Shown here: positions 27,361-36,268 of the stretch, piece after piece
How positions within the stretch are numbered: the first letter of the stretch is position 1
Layout of the letters: every line of letters begins with the position of its first letter
Assembly: GCF_004103715.1 (NCBI RefSeq)
Contig: NZ_CP035282.1
Span: forward strand, 2,594,673-2,658,672
Reading direction: 5' to 3'
Length of the DNA: 64,000 bases
From: Acidilutibacter cellobiosedens
GTDB taxonomy: Bacteria; Bacillota; Clostridia; Tissierellales; Acidilutibacteraceae
Notes under the pieces: model-generated
Databases searched by the model: none
The model's input: only the letters and a program-made list of their open reading frames with translations
What the model was told of the DNA's origin: nothing
Made by a program: the position numbers and the translations under genes

Positions 27361-28197
27361 TCAATTCCAATAAGGGTTATTTTTATCCAGAGCATCATAT
27401 TTCTTATTTTTATAAGCTATAATCAATAAAGGTATCATCGAAACAGCTAAAAACATTTTTAAATCAACTCCATATTTATGTAAAAAAGGTGATACAGCAG
27501 CATCATAAAGATTAGCTGCTATATGGCAGATTACAGCCGGATATAAATTATCCGTCCACAATACTAAAAACATAAAAAGAACTCCTGCCATGAAAGCATA
27601 AATAGACTGTATAATATTCATATGAGCTACACCAAATATGACAGCCTGTATAAAAATCACCCTACCCATCGAATAATTTCCATATAAACATTTAGGAACA
27701 AAATGCCTGTATATTACTTCTTGTACTATCGGTCCTATAATTCCCGTCGTTATAACAAACACATAGATATTGTTTCCTTTCCATTCTTTAAAATTTTCAG
27801 AATAATTTTGGGCTGATTTTATAAAAAAATTTTTTGCCAAATCAGAAATGTATTCACTGCAACATATTGTCGAAAACCCTATTAATATATATAAAACGAC
27901 ATATGATATTTTAATTTTAGATAAATGTAAATAGTTTTCGTTTTCTATACGCTTATCTTTTTTAAAAATATAATAATATAATAAAAATACAAATAAGCCA
28001 ACGTGTAGATAATTTAAATCAAATTTCATAAACTCAAACTGAAAATAATCTTCAGGTGATAACACCCCAATTATACCCAACAATCTTGTTATCCCATAAG
28101 GAAGCAACTGTGCCAGGAATACAGAAATAAGCATTGCCAGTGCTAAATAATATAACCAATAATAAAGCAGCCCCTTATGGACTTTTTTCTTCTCCAC
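27361..28197 (-). CDS. CPBP-family intramembrane protein (copy next to precursor 1)
   Basis: A protein of about 278 residues with eight or so hydrophobic helices. The CPBP motif 1 appears as GPIVQEVIYRHF, so the usual Glu-Glu pair is Gln-Glu; motif 2 is FGVAHMN and motif 3 is AVICHIAANLYD. CPBP proteins are membrane metalloproteases or scaffolds, often found with bacteriocin genes as maturation or immunity factors. Translation probably begins at GTG six bases after GGAGGTG. It follows precursor 1 across a strong hairpin. Confidence 0.78.
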   Translation of the reverse strand: MEKKKVHKGLLYYWLYYLALAMLISVFLAQLLPYGITRLLGIIGVLSPEDYFQFEFMKFDLNYLHVGLFVFLLYYYIFKKDKRIENENYLHLSKIKISYVVLYILIGFSTICCSEYISDLAKNFFIKSAQNYSENFKEWKGNNIYVFVITTGIIGPIVQEVIYRHFVPKCLYGNYSMGRVIFIQAVIFGVAHMNIIQSIYAFMAGVLFMFLVLWTDNLYPAVICHIAANLYDAAVSPFLHKYGVDLKMFLAVSMIPLLIIAYKNKKYDALDKNNPYWN

Positions 28198-28220
28198 ATC
28201 ATTCACCTCCATTAAATTAT

Positions 28221-28257
28221 GTATGATGGCAAATCATATATTGATTTGCCATCATAC
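28221..28257 (-). terminator. hairpin between precursor 1 and its CPBP gene
   Basis: A perfect 16-bp stem (28221-28236 with 28242-28257) and 5-base loop, placed 14 bases after the precursor stop. No strong T run follows. It probably protects the precursor mRNA 3' end and reduces read-through. The same hairpin follows the other two precursor genes with paired changes. Confidence 0.75.
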
Positions 28258-28270
28258 ACATATACAACAG

Positions 28271-28501
28271 CTACAGTATTACGTCTTCTTCAATAAGAGA
28301 GGCTGTTCCTCCTCCGCCACCGCCTCCGCAGCAGCAACACGAAACACAACAACTAATATTAGTATCATCTGGTTCTACCATTTCACCCATCGTCGTTGAC
28401 TTACTTAACCCAAATTCTTCATTTTTTACATCTGTCGGATTATTTGTCAGATCATTATTAGCTATTATAACTTTACTATTAGGATTATAAATTGGCTCCA
28501 T
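28271..28501 (-). CDS. Cys/Gly-rich RiPP precursor peptide 1
   Basis: A 76-residue peptide. The leader starts MEPIYNPNSK and contains NNPTDVKNEEFGL, shared with the other two precursors. The core has NISCCVSCCCCGGGGGGG, six Cys plus Ser and Thr that could become thiazoles and oxazoles. The C-terminus GTASLIEEDVIL is also shared. The ribosome site is weakened (AGATGG where precursor 3 has GGAGGG), so expression may be low. Its own enzyme set is deleted; modification would need the enzymes at 43501-48955. Confidence 0.82.
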   Translation of the reverse strand: MEPIYNPNSKVIIANNDLTNNPTDVKNEEFGLSKSTTMGEMVEPDDTNISCCVSCCCCGGGGGGGTASLIEEDVIL

Positions 28502-28700
28502 TTTTTACCATCTTTTCTTTAGTAAATTAGTGTTTGCATATAAAAATACTAAACACTCAGGTTTCAATATTAAAACTTTTATACGGGGTTGGCCGTTCCC
28601 CTGTAGAATTATATTGAATAAATCAGTGAACAAAATCACTGCTTATCATGCGATTTTGTGTTTGCCTATCTAAGTAATCCCTATATCGTTTTCCTGATTT
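28502..28700 (-). promoter_or_regulatory. conserved structured 5' leader of precursor 1 mRNA
   Basis: About 160 bp (28501-28660) are nearly the same as 50128-50290 upstream of precursor 3. They include an AGTGTTT/AAACACT-type hairpin near the ribosome site, a GGGG...CCCC hairpin and a CAGTGA...TCACTG hairpin. Conservation outside coding DNA suggests function at RNA or DNA level. Confidence 0.55.
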
Positions 28701-28702
28701 CA

Positions 28703-28730
28703 ATTTTATCATCTTATAAAAATATATCAA
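28703..28730 (-). promoter_or_regulatory. promoter of precursor 1
   Basis: Minus-strand -35 TTGATA (28725-28730) and -10 TAAAAT (28703-28708) with a 16-base spacer. The same arrangement is present upstream of precursor 3. The three 21-bp-phased repeats lie just upstream of the -35. Confidence 0.6.
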
Positions 28731-28741
28731 TATACTCTAAG

Positions 28742-28804
28742 CGAACGACACCTTCATCGCTGTGAACGATATCTACGACTATGCGAACGACACTTTAATA
28801 GATG
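28742..28804 (-). promoter_or_regulatory. three 21-bp-phased direct repeats, probable LytTR operator
   Basis: The plus-strand motif (C/T)GAACGA(C/T) begins at 28742, 28763 and 28784, exactly 21 bp apart. This phase puts the sites on one face of the helix, as in AgrA/LytTR operators. They lie 11 bp upstream of the -35 box and match the repeats at 50377. The LytTR protein encoded at 50466 is the natural candidate to bind. Confidence 0.72.
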
Positions 28805-28815
28805 TAAAGGTTATC

Positions 28816-29457
28816 TTAAGCCTTTACTTTCTTATTTTTATAAACAGTTATGGTTATATTTAACAATACACGATATATAACCAAAAGCCAAATAGACTGT
28901 GTTGTATAAGCAATATATGCAAAAATACCTCCCTGAATAAAAAAATACGTTACACTACTTTCTTTAATAAATGACCAGCAATTCTTCCGGAATAAAGCAA
29001 AAAGTATCCCATCTATCGCAATAATGATTTCCGCTCTAAAATATTCTTTAAATAAAAATGCCAAAATGGGAAGAATAATCCCTTGAAAAGCAACCTCTTC
29101 AAATAAAGGCTGAATAACAGAAAAATTAACGCACTTCAGAATATTATCCGCCGTAGGATAATATATTTTGTTCCCTTCTTTCAAGTTTAATAAAAGAAAT
29201 AACATCATAACCCCAATTATAAGCAATGAGAAACCAATCCTTGAAGGAATTTTAAAAACAAAATCTATAGGCCTAATTGCTAAAAGCGACACCAATAAAC
29301 ATATGCCGTACAAATAATACCAAACACCTGACCAAAGGGGATCCCTATTGCTTTTCAAAACAGAAAAATGCCGAAGTATCCTCTCTATTACCGTATAAGA
29401 CAGCAATGCAACTAAAATGACTATAACATACTTAATAGTTCCTTCTTTCATTTTCAT
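28816..29457 (-). CDS. divergent CPBP-like membrane protein
   Basis: A 213-residue protein with about six to seven hydrophobic helices. PLFEEVAFQGII looks like CPBP motif 1, EExxxR, but with Gln in place of Arg. The later His motifs are not recognisable (ILFALFRKNC, LLVIYRVLLNI), so protease activity is doubtful. It lies between the IS21-split CPBP gene and the precursor 1 operator on the same strand. A role as immunity or accessory factor is possible but not shown. Confidence 0.6.
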   Translation of the reverse strand: MKMKEGTIKYVIVILVALLSYTVIERILRHFSVLKSNRDPLWSGVWYYLYGICLLVSLLAIRPIDFVFKIPSRIGFSLLIIGVMMLFLLLNLKEGNKIYYPTADNILKCVNFSVIQPLFEEVAFQGIILPILAFLFKEYFRAEIIIAIDGILFALFRKNCWSFIKESSVTYFFIQGGIFAYIAYTTQSIWLLVIYRVLLNITITVYKNKKVKA

Positions 29458-30210
29458 CCCCCATTCTTTAAATATATTAAGTATTTTTAGTATAAAAACA
29501 AAAACACTCGAACCCTACCAAAACTTTTTCAAGATTTTTTATGTCAGTATTATTAATCATAAATCATAAATTTAATACCAAATCTCAGCTCCAATAAGGG
29601 TTATTTTTATCCAAAGCATCATATTTTCTATTCTTATAAGCTATAATCAATAAAGGTATCATCGAAACAGCTAAAAACATTTTTAAATCAACTCCATATT
29701 TATGTAAAAAATGCGATACAACAAGAGAATAAAGATTAGCTGCCATATGACAAATTACAGCCGGATATAAATTATCTGTCCATAGTACTAAGACCATAAA
29801 AAGAACGCCCCCCATAAAAGCATAAATAGACTCTATAATATTCATATGCCCCACACCAAATATGACAGCCTGCATAAAAATCACCCCAACCATCGAATAA
29901 TTTCCATACAAACATTTAGGGACAAAATGCCTACATACCACTTCTTGTACTATTGGCCCTATAATTCCCGCCAATATAACAAACATATAAATATTGTTTC
30001 CTTTCCATACTTTAAAATTTTTCGAATAATTTTGGGCTGACTTCACAAAAAAAATTTCTGCCAAATCTGAAATATATGTACTACAACATGCAAACGAGAA
30101 TCCTATCTGTATTTGTCAACCGAAAATTAGGTCAAAAGACCATTTAATTTTAGGTCACTTTCTTGTAAATAAATGTGCCTCTAAAATTTGTGTACAAAGG
30201 CACAAATACT

Positions 30211-30975
30211 TTAAGCTGTTAAAGATTTAATAGATGCACCATTTTCTCTTAATGTTTCTCTTAGCCGATAAGAATCACCCTCCATGTCGACAAGAATTGC
30301 CTTGTAAGTAAGTCTATCTATCATCGCACTTGTAACTGTCGGATCACCGAAAACCTCAATCCAACGCTCAAATGAAAGGTTAGAAGTAATTATTGTTGAT
30401 TTCCTTGCTGCCCTTAAAGAAAGATTATTAAACAGCAGATCTGTCCCTTCCCGGTCAAACGAGGTGTACCCAAGTTCATCTGCCACTACAAGGTCATATT
30501 TTTCAAATCTATTCTCAAAATATCTCAAGGTCTTAGCGCTATTGCTTTCCTTCAATGTAGTAACCAGTAGTGGAATTGTCGTGAACAGAACCTTATAACC
30601 TGCCATGCAAGCCTTTAATGCTAAAGCAATACTAACCATAGTTTTTCCGGTTCCCGGGTTACCGGTCATTATGATATTTTTGCCTTTTTCGATAAAATCA
30701 AGTGTTGCTAACTCAGGAAGTCTTTTCTGCATATCTACTGGGAGACAGTCAATTTCAATATCTTCAATATATTGCCTGTAAGGCAAATGTGCATTTCGAA
30801 TACGACATTCAATGGAACGCTTATCCTTTTCTTCCATCTCATAAGTTAAAAGCTTATGAAGAAAATCCTCATAATCAGCCGCTTCAGATATTACTTCTTC
30901 ATAGTGAGTTTTAATTCCTTTAAGTTTCAATATATTACAGTATTCTTTAATCTCTTCATTTAATTTAACCTTCAT
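30211..30975 (-). CDS. istB: IS21 helper ATPase IstB
   Basis: A 254-residue AAA+ ATPase partner of IstA. Walker A is MTGNPGTGKTMVSIAL, Walker B YDLVVADELGYTSFD, and sensor 1 TSNLSFERW. I choose the ATG giving MKVKLNEEIKEY, nine bases after AAGGAGG; the longer frame would overlap istA by 53 bases. The stop lies close to the left terminal repeat. Confidence 0.94.
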   Translation of the reverse strand: MKVKLNEEIKEYCNILKLKGIKTHYEEVISEAADYEDFLHKLLTYEMEEKDKRSIECRIRNAHLPYRQYIEDIEIDCLPVDMQKRLPELATLDFIEKGKNIIMTGNPGTGKTMVSIALALKACMAGYKVLFTTIPLLVTTLKESNSAKTLRYFENRFEKYDLVVADELGYTSFDREGTDLLFNNLSLRAARKSTIITSNLSFERWIEVFGDPTVTSAMIDRLTYKAILVDMEGDSYRLRETLRENGASIKSLTA

Positions 30976-30976
30976 A

Positions 30977-32560
30977 CTATACAGCCTCCTTGTTAAGCTT
31001 TCTTGATTGGAGTGCTGCAAGTTTATCATAAATCGATAATGTGCTCCTTGATTTTTCAGTTAGATGATCATTTAATGGAACAGTAACGCAAATTTCTTTT
31101 TCCTTTCTACTTTCACAAATCACCTTAACCTTATCAGCACTCATATCCATTGGTGACAGTTTTTCAAGTTCCCTTAAAGCTTCTGTCACAGCATGGATTC
31201 CTTTTTCATAAATAATTTCTAAAACTTGTAGAAATGTCTTGGCATCTTTGGTATAATACTGTTCATAGATATATTTGATCTGGGTGTCCGTTTGGAGCAG
31301 TGCTGTGCTTCCTTTGAGGGCACCTGGTTTTTTATGTAGAGTTCTAAGATAATGATGAATCTCAATTTTCCAGTCATGCAGTTTAAAACTGCGGTCATGT
31401 TTAGCTACAATGCTGTTATCGTAGTAGATAATTATCTTATCTGTAAACATCTTCACTTTTACCATTTTACCAACTAATGTATCCGGCACAGAATAATGAT
31501 TTTGACTTACCGTTACGGTCGAATATTTGTCAACACGGTTTTCTGAATAAATACTGCTTTCAAACTTAGGTAAGTTAGGAAACAAGTGTTTTTGCTCTTC
31601 TTTAAAGATTTCCATCGGCACCAATCCGTTAGATGTTTCTTTATTATTAAGCTTCATACATTCTTCAAAAAGAAACTTGTTTGCTTCTGCAAGAGTGTCG
31701 AATTTGTCATTACCCGGCTCACTGAATACTTTTCTTCTAACATATTCTACACTTCTCTCAACGTGGCCCTTTTCATTGCCTTTTGCAATATTCGTGAACC
31801 TAAAGTTGAATCCATAGTATATTGATAATTCTGTCAATGCTTTTGTTGGCTCTTTTTCGAACAATCCAACAAATTTCTTAACTGCAACCCTCATATTATC
31901 ATAGACCATTGTTCTAAAATTACCTTTGCAAAATGAGAAAAATTCTGCATGTGATTGTTGAAATGCTGGAGTATCTTGAGATTTAAAAAGCATTGAATAT
32001 CTGATTCCGCTTTTAGCAGGAGTAAAAACTGCCATTTGATAAGCTTTATATCCTTCTCCCCCTATATCTAATTTTGCCGTACCCCAGTCAAATTCACATA
32101 CATCTCCAAGAACATATTCTTGTCTTATGAAAGCTTCACGATGCCTATCCTCGATTGTTTTAACTAATCTTTTAACTGATGAATAACTAATATTAAAATT
32201 TTTCTTTAACAAGTATTCATGAATATCAATTTTTCTCATTTGCTGCTTTGACATACCGTTAGCACGCTTCCATTCATTAACCTTTAAGCATTCTTCAATT
32301 ACTTCAATCATCTCAGATGTTACCTTGTTTGGCCCTCTGTTTTCAGAATTGTATTTTGGTTTTTCAACAATTGCTTGAATTAATTCTTTTGTATCTGTTT
32401 CAGGATTTTTTGCTAAAAGTTCTTGCTTTTGATTTTCATACTCATTTACATATTTATTTACAGTATCCTTGCTCATGTGAAGCTCACTGGCAATGCTTCG
32501 ATTGCTCATACCGTCAATATGTTTAAGTATGATTTTTTGTTTTTGATTCAATTTTATCAC
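30977..32560 (-). CDS. istA: IS21 transposase IstA
   Basis: A 527-residue DDE transposase. An N-terminal helix-turn-helix (IILKHIDGMSNRSIASELHMSKDTVNKYV) is followed by the catalytic Asp in GDVCEFDWGTAKL, Asp in MVYDNMRVAV and Glu in KGNEKGHVERSVEYVRRKVF. A C-terminal Mu-like domain contains HHYLRTLHKKPGALKGS. It ends just before istB. Confidence 0.95.
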   Translation of the reverse strand: MIKLNQKQKIILKHIDGMSNRSIASELHMSKDTVNKYVNEYENQKQELLAKNPETDTKELIQAIVEKPKYNSENRGPNKVTSEMIEVIEECLKVNEWKRANGMSKQQMRKIDIHEYLLKKNFNISYSSVKRLVKTIEDRHREAFIRQEYVLGDVCEFDWGTAKLDIGGEGYKAYQMAVFTPAKSGIRYSMLFKSQDTPAFQQSHAEFFSFCKGNFRTMVYDNMRVAVKKFVGLFEKEPTKALTELSIYYGFNFRFTNIAKGNEKGHVERSVEYVRRKVFSEPGNDKFDTLAEANKFLFEECMKLNNKETSNGLVPMEIFKEEQKHLFPNLPKFESSIYSENRVDKYSTVTVSQNHYSVPDTLVGKMVKVKMFTDKIIIYYDNSIVAKHDRSFKLHDWKIEIHHYLRTLHKKPGALKGSTALLQTDTQIKYIYEQYYTKDAKTFLQVLEIIYEKGIHAVTEALRELEKLSPMDMSADKVKVICESRKEKEICVTVPLNDHLTEKSRSTLSIYDKLAALQSRKLNKEAV

Positions 32561-33001
32561 TTCCTTCTCTTCCTCCTCCCAGTTTATACTGAAAGGATAC
32601 CATATTTTCTTAAGAAAGTGACCTAATTTTCAATGAGCCAGCTGACCTATTTTTAGATTAGCATAAACACTATCAGTATATATATAACAATATCCACTAC
32701 TTTAAGCTTAAATAAATGTAAATAGTTTCCGTTTTTTATACGTTGATCTTTTTTAAAAATAAAATAATATAAGAAAAATACAAACAGTCCAAAATGTATG
32801 TAATATAAATCAAATTTCATAAACTCAAACTGAAAATAATCTTTAGTGGATAATACCCCTGCCATACCTAACAACCTGGTCATTATATAAGGAAGCACCT
32901 GCCCTACCAATACACTGTAAAACACCCCCCATCCTAAATAATAAAATAACCCTCTGTCTGATTGCTTCTTATTCATATTATTTATTCCTCCTTAAATTAT
33001 A

Positions 33002-33036
33002 TATGATGGCAAATCGGCATACGATCTGCCATCATA
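33002..33036 (-). terminator. hairpin between precursor 2 and its CPBP gene
   Basis: A 15-bp stem (33002-33016 with 33022-33036, one wobble position) and 5-base loop, matching in place and sequence the hairpins after precursors 1 and 3. The stem bases differ in a paired way, which argues for selection on the RNA fold. Confidence 0.7.
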
Positions 33037-33042
33037 CAACAG

Positions 33043-33273
33043 CTACAGTATTATGTCTTCTTCAATAAGAGAGGCCGTTCCTCCGCCATTACAGCAGCAG
33101 AATGTCACACATAAGACAATAGTATCACCATCACCATCATCATCGTCATTGGGAGATGCCGCATAGCTCATCATTTCTAACCCAAATTCCTCATTTTTTA
33201 CATCTGTAGGATTCTCCGTTGGATTATTAGTAATAATTGTACCTTTACTATTAGAATTATAAGTCGGCTTCAT
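33043..33273 (-). CDS. Cys-rich RiPP precursor peptide 2
   Basis: A 76-residue peptide. The start is the ATG giving MKPTYNSNSK, five bases after GAGGG. It shares the leader segment NPTDVKNEEFGL and the C-terminal GGTASLIEEDIIL with the other precursors. The core differs: an acidic PNDDDDGDGD run followed by TIVLCVTFCCCNGGG with four Cys and two Thr. Its upstream promoter has been replaced by an ABC-gene fragment and its CPBP gene is split by IS21, so expression is uncertain. Confidence 0.8.
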   Translation of the reverse strand: MKPTYNSNSKGTIITNNPTENPTDVKNEEFGLEMMSYAASPNDDDDGDGDTIVLCVTFCCCNGGGTASLIEEDIIL

Positions 33274-33365
33274 GCTTACCCTCATTTCTTTAGTAGATTA
33301 GTGTTTGTATATAAAAATACTAGACACTCAGGCTTCAATATTAAAACTTTCATACAAAGCCAGTC

Positions 33366-33480
33366 GTCTCCTTTGACTGACAAGACGAGCTGAATCCTTC
33401 CCAATATTTTTATTGGGGACCTTCATCAAATGTCCGTAGACTTAATTTTTTATTGAATATTCTACATCATCTATTATCAT
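33366..33480 (-). pseudogene. ABC exporter fragment upstream of precursor 2
   Basis: Matches about 38690-38800 inside the ABC gene at 37378 (IINDVEYSIKN, HLMKVPNKNI, DSAHLVSQ) but contains an in-frame TAA. The first 77 or so codons are missing, apparently by recombination between two ATGATAAT sequences. The fragment ends where the precursor 2 mRNA leader begins, in place of the promoter and 21-bp repeats found at precursors 1 and 3. Confidence 0.75.
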
Positions 33481-33552
33481 AGTTCAGTCACACCTTCGTA
33501 TAGTCACATTATATTGATTTTCAATCATATTTGATATTTATTCATATTTATA

Positions 33553-34659
33553 CTATTCTGTCTCAATATTGCTTAAGCACTTTATTATCTCATCGTAATA
33601 GGATTCAAAGGTCGGATACTTGTCTCTGTTATTTTCATAATTTTCAAGGGAATTACATACTTCTTCTATATATATAAAGCCATTTTCTTTTTCATACTCT
33701 ATTATATTTTTGTAATATTTTTCTCCTTCATATTTATTAATAAGCCTTGCTACTACGGATCTAATTATATATTCATTTAAGAATCCTTCCATAGCTCCAT
33801 ATGCTTGATTTTCCATATCATCTTTTACTTCCTCAAATAATTTAACTAATTCATGGTTTCTCTCTATTTTATCCATATTTTTAGAAGTCAAAGGGTTTAC
33901 AAATGAATGACTAAACTCATGATATTCCATATCTTTTGGTAAATCTTCTATGTAAAATAAAAGATTATTATTTCTTATATACATGGGTCCCATAATACAA
34001 TATATATCATTTGATTCTTCTTCGTCTTTTATATTAATTCCATATCCCCCTGCCTTTAGCAAAGGTACCAAAATAACATTATATGATTTCTGATCAATAC
34101 CATAGTATTGTTCCAGCCTTTCTTTAACATCAACAATATTAACAACTTTTTCATAATCGGATATATACTTGGCATATCGGTTCTTGCTTGAATTAAAAAA
34201 ATTATCAAATTTACTTACACTGATGAAATCATTTAACTGATGAATTAAATCATCTATTTGGTTCTTGTACCTAAAAAAAATATCACTTTGTTCCTTATTA
34301 TATAATTCTTCATCAAATGATAATAACCCTTTATTGTAATTACAACAGAGCATAAAATACATAGGCCTTTGATAGTTAAACCCTTTTGAATCATACTCTT
34401 TAAGCAACTCTACTACAGGATGATCTTTATATTCATTAAAATAATCCAGTACATCATCTTTATAGTCAAATGTTAATCTTGTAAGATGTTTAACTCCAGC
34501 GAGAGTTTGAATTATCGAGATTAATTCAATCCTCGGGTCTACGGACACGGTTACTTTTCCATCCTCATATTTAACTACATTTATTTCTTTTTCACATCCG
34601 GAGATGAAAACCGATATAGCTAAAATTATAATTAAAATACAGTTTATTTTCCTTTTCAT
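33553..34659 (-). CDS. DUF4932-like lipoprotein, putative zinc peptidase (paralogue 2)
   Basis: A 368-residue lipoprotein with lipobox ISGC (Cys22) and HEFSH at residues 248-252. The motif LNEYIIRSVVARL downstream keeps the conserved Glu that could be a third zinc ligand. It shares most of its sequence with the four other copies; differences concentrate around residues 75-95 and 120-165. It lies downstream of the MFS gene at 34773 and upstream of the ABC remnant and precursor 2. Confidence 0.75.
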   Translation of the reverse strand: MKRKINCILIIILAISVFISGCEKEINVVKYEDGKVTVSVDPRIELISIIQTLAGVKHLTRLTFDYKDDVLDYFNEYKDHPVVELLKEYDSKGFNYQRPMYFMLCCNYNKGLLSFDEELYNKEQSDIFFRYKNQIDDLIHQLNDFISVSKFDNFFNSSKNRYAKYISDYEKVVNIVDVKERLEQYYGIDQKSYNVILVPLLKAGGYGINIKDEEESNDIYCIMGPMYIRNNNLLFYIEDLPKDMEYHEFSHSFVNPLTSKNMDKIERNHELVKLFEEVKDDMENQAYGAMEGFLNEYIIRSVVARLINKYEGEKYYKNIIEYEKENGFIYIEEVCNSLENYENNRDKYPTFESYYDEIIKCLSNIETE

Positions 34660-34772
34660 TACGGAACTTCCTTTCTTCTATTTTGCTTCCGGCAATAAAT
34701 CTTCTTTCTTTTCTTCCGACCAGACGTTAGCATTGCAGAATATAACTTCTGTCCTTATGTACTATTTATAAA

Positions 34773-36038
34773 TTAAAATTTAGGTTGGTCTTGGCTCTTA
34801 TATAAAAACCTTCTCCCAAATAGGATTATAGTCATCAATATTATGGATGATGATATTCCTATTGCAAGTGCTGGATTTGTAACATCTACAACTGCACCAA
34901 AAAATAATTCTCCCAACGGAACTGCTATTGTACATACCATAGATATTACCGACTGTATCCTGCCCATCATATTAAGAGGAACTGTCTTTTGTATCACAGT
35001 TTCAAACACTATATTGCATAATGTAGCTATCATCATTATTATAAAGCAAATTATGATTACCGTTATAAAAGGTATTATGCTAGTCGCAAAAATATTTAAA
35101 TAGGGTTTTGAAACAAACACTGCAAGTAAACCTATTGCTACCGATATGGCTATTCCACTCCAAAATAAAAGCTTGTTTATTCCAAATTTTTTGGATATTC
35201 TTCCGGATATTATTGAGCCAATAATTCCGGAAATAATTATAGTTATACGAAGCATCGAGTATTGCATGCCGTTACCTGATAAAACTTCTGTCGAAATATA
35301 CGGCAGACCAATTTTAAATATAGGATTAAATGCAAAATTTATAAAAATCATTATAAACAAAAGATTAAATATCAAATTCTCTCCTTTAATATAATTCATA
35401 CCTTCTTTAAAATCTGACATAAATATCTTTAAATCTGTTTTCTCATTCTTTACATTATCTTTAGGTATGTTTATAAAAATTTCGCTAATAGCCGAAATTA
35501 TAAAACTTATGGAATTTAATATAAATATAATACCTATTCCAAAATTATCATACAATATTGCACCAATAGTAAGTGCCAATATATCCGAAATAGTCATAAG
35601 CAAAGTGTTTATGGAATTTGCATCTATTAATTCATTTTTTTTCATTATGGACGGAATTACAGTTTGAACCGCAGGATTGTCAATAACCGATGTTGTAGTT
35701 AGTATAATTACAATCATATATATATCTATTAAATTTAAATTACCCTTTATGTAAAAAACAACTGAATATATTAAAACTACAATGCCGCTCACTAAATCCG
35801 TTCCAATCATAATTCCTTTTCTATTAAACCTATCTGCCAAAACCCCGGAAATTGGTCCGAAAATAAGTTTGGGAATTATTGTTATAGCTGTAACTGAAGC
35901 AAATTTGATAGTTGAATGTGTTATAGCGAGAACATATAGCGCCAATGCAAAATTTTGCATTGATGTTCCTATAAGAGATGTCATATTTCCAAACATAAGC
36001 AGGAAAAAATCCTTTTGCTTTAATAATTTTATATTCAT
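34773..36038 (-). CDS. MFS transporter
   Basis: A 421-residue transporter with about twelve helices. The MFS loop 2-3 motif is SGVLADRFNRKGIM, and GRISKKFGINKLL and MMGRIQSV are in the second half. It belongs to the MFS_3/macrolide-efflux-like group, as does the one at 21295, but is not closely similar. It is set among lipoprotein paralogues, so it could export or confer tolerance to the peptide product. ATG follows GGAGATGATTTTTT. Confidence 0.82.
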   Translation of the reverse strand: MNIKLLKQKDFFLLMFGNMTSLIGTSMQNFALALYVLAITHSTIKFASVTAITIIPKLIFGPISGVLADRFNRKGIMIGTDLVSGIVVLIYSVVFYIKGNLNLIDIYMIVIILTTTSVIDNPAVQTVIPSIMKKNELIDANSINTLLMTISDILALTIGAILYDNFGIGIIFILNSISFIISAISEIFINIPKDNVKNEKTDLKIFMSDFKEGMNYIKGENLIFNLLFIMIFINFAFNPIFKIGLPYISTEVLSGNGMQYSMLRITIIISGIIGSIISGRISKKFGINKLLFWSGIAISVAIGLLAVFVSKPYLNIFATSIIPFITVIIICFIIMMIATLCNIVFETVIQKTVPLNMMGRIQSVISMVCTIAVPLGELFFGAVVDVTNPALAIGISSSIILMTIILFGRRFLYKSQDQPKF

Positions 36039-36118
36039 AAAAAATCATCTCCGCTTCTATACCAATAACAGCACTTTCTAAAACATTATTACATGAATTT
36101 ATACATTCATTTCTCCAA

Positions 36119-36249
36119 CTAAATAAATACATACCCATCATAATCCATTTTGCCCAAATCACTTGTATAGTACCAGCCATCTTTTATAACTTTAGAAGTA
36201 GCTTCATCATCATTTAAATATCCAACCATGACATTTAGAATAGTTACAT
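36119..36249 (-). pseudogene. fragment of an AMP-binding (adenylation) domain
   Basis: One frame reads VTILNVMVGYLNDDEATSKV followed by IKDGWYYTSDLGKMDYDGYV and ends at TAG (36119-36121). This is the YxN-x-x-x-x-T...DGWxxTxDLGxxDxDGY signature of acyl-CoA synthetase/NRPS adenylation enzymes. Only about 40 codons survive. It lies between the MFS gene and a lipoprotein gene, and no other part of such an enzyme is in the window. Confidence 0.65.
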
Positions 36250-36268
36250 TACTTCACTGGTATTTATC

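Larger units (their letters stand above)
30108..32669 (-). mobile_element. IS21-family insertion sequence (copy 2)
   Basis: A 2562-bp element bounded by imperfect inverted repeats of about 27 bp (20 matching) that start TGT and contain TAGGTCA. More TTAGGTCACTTTCTT-type repeats lie inside each end. It is flanked by a 5-bp direct repeat CTATC at 30103-30107 and 32670-32674. It holds istA and istB on the minus strand, both open. It differs clearly from copy 1 in sequence. Confidence 0.88.
29585..32976 (-). pseudogene. CPBP gene of precursor 2, split by IS21 copy 2
   Basis: The N-terminal part (32976 to 32670, MNKKQSDRGLFYYLG onwards) and the C-terminal part (30107 to 29585) join into one CPBP protein like those at 27361 and 48961 once the insertion and one CTATC repeat are removed. 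The C-terminal half keeps GPIVQEVVCRHF and FGVGHMN. The insertion interrupts the helix region before motif 1, so the gene is inactive. Confidence 0.9.

Noticed and set aside
30114-32663. IS21 copy 2 ending at an inner TG dinucleotide without a target duplication
   Set aside because: Extending both ends six bases outward gives TGT ends, a better inverted repeat and a 5-bp CTATC duplication.
34843-36081. Several plus-strand frames opposite the MFS gene
   Set aside because: They lie wholly opposite a well-supported transporter, lack ribosome sites and show no family features.
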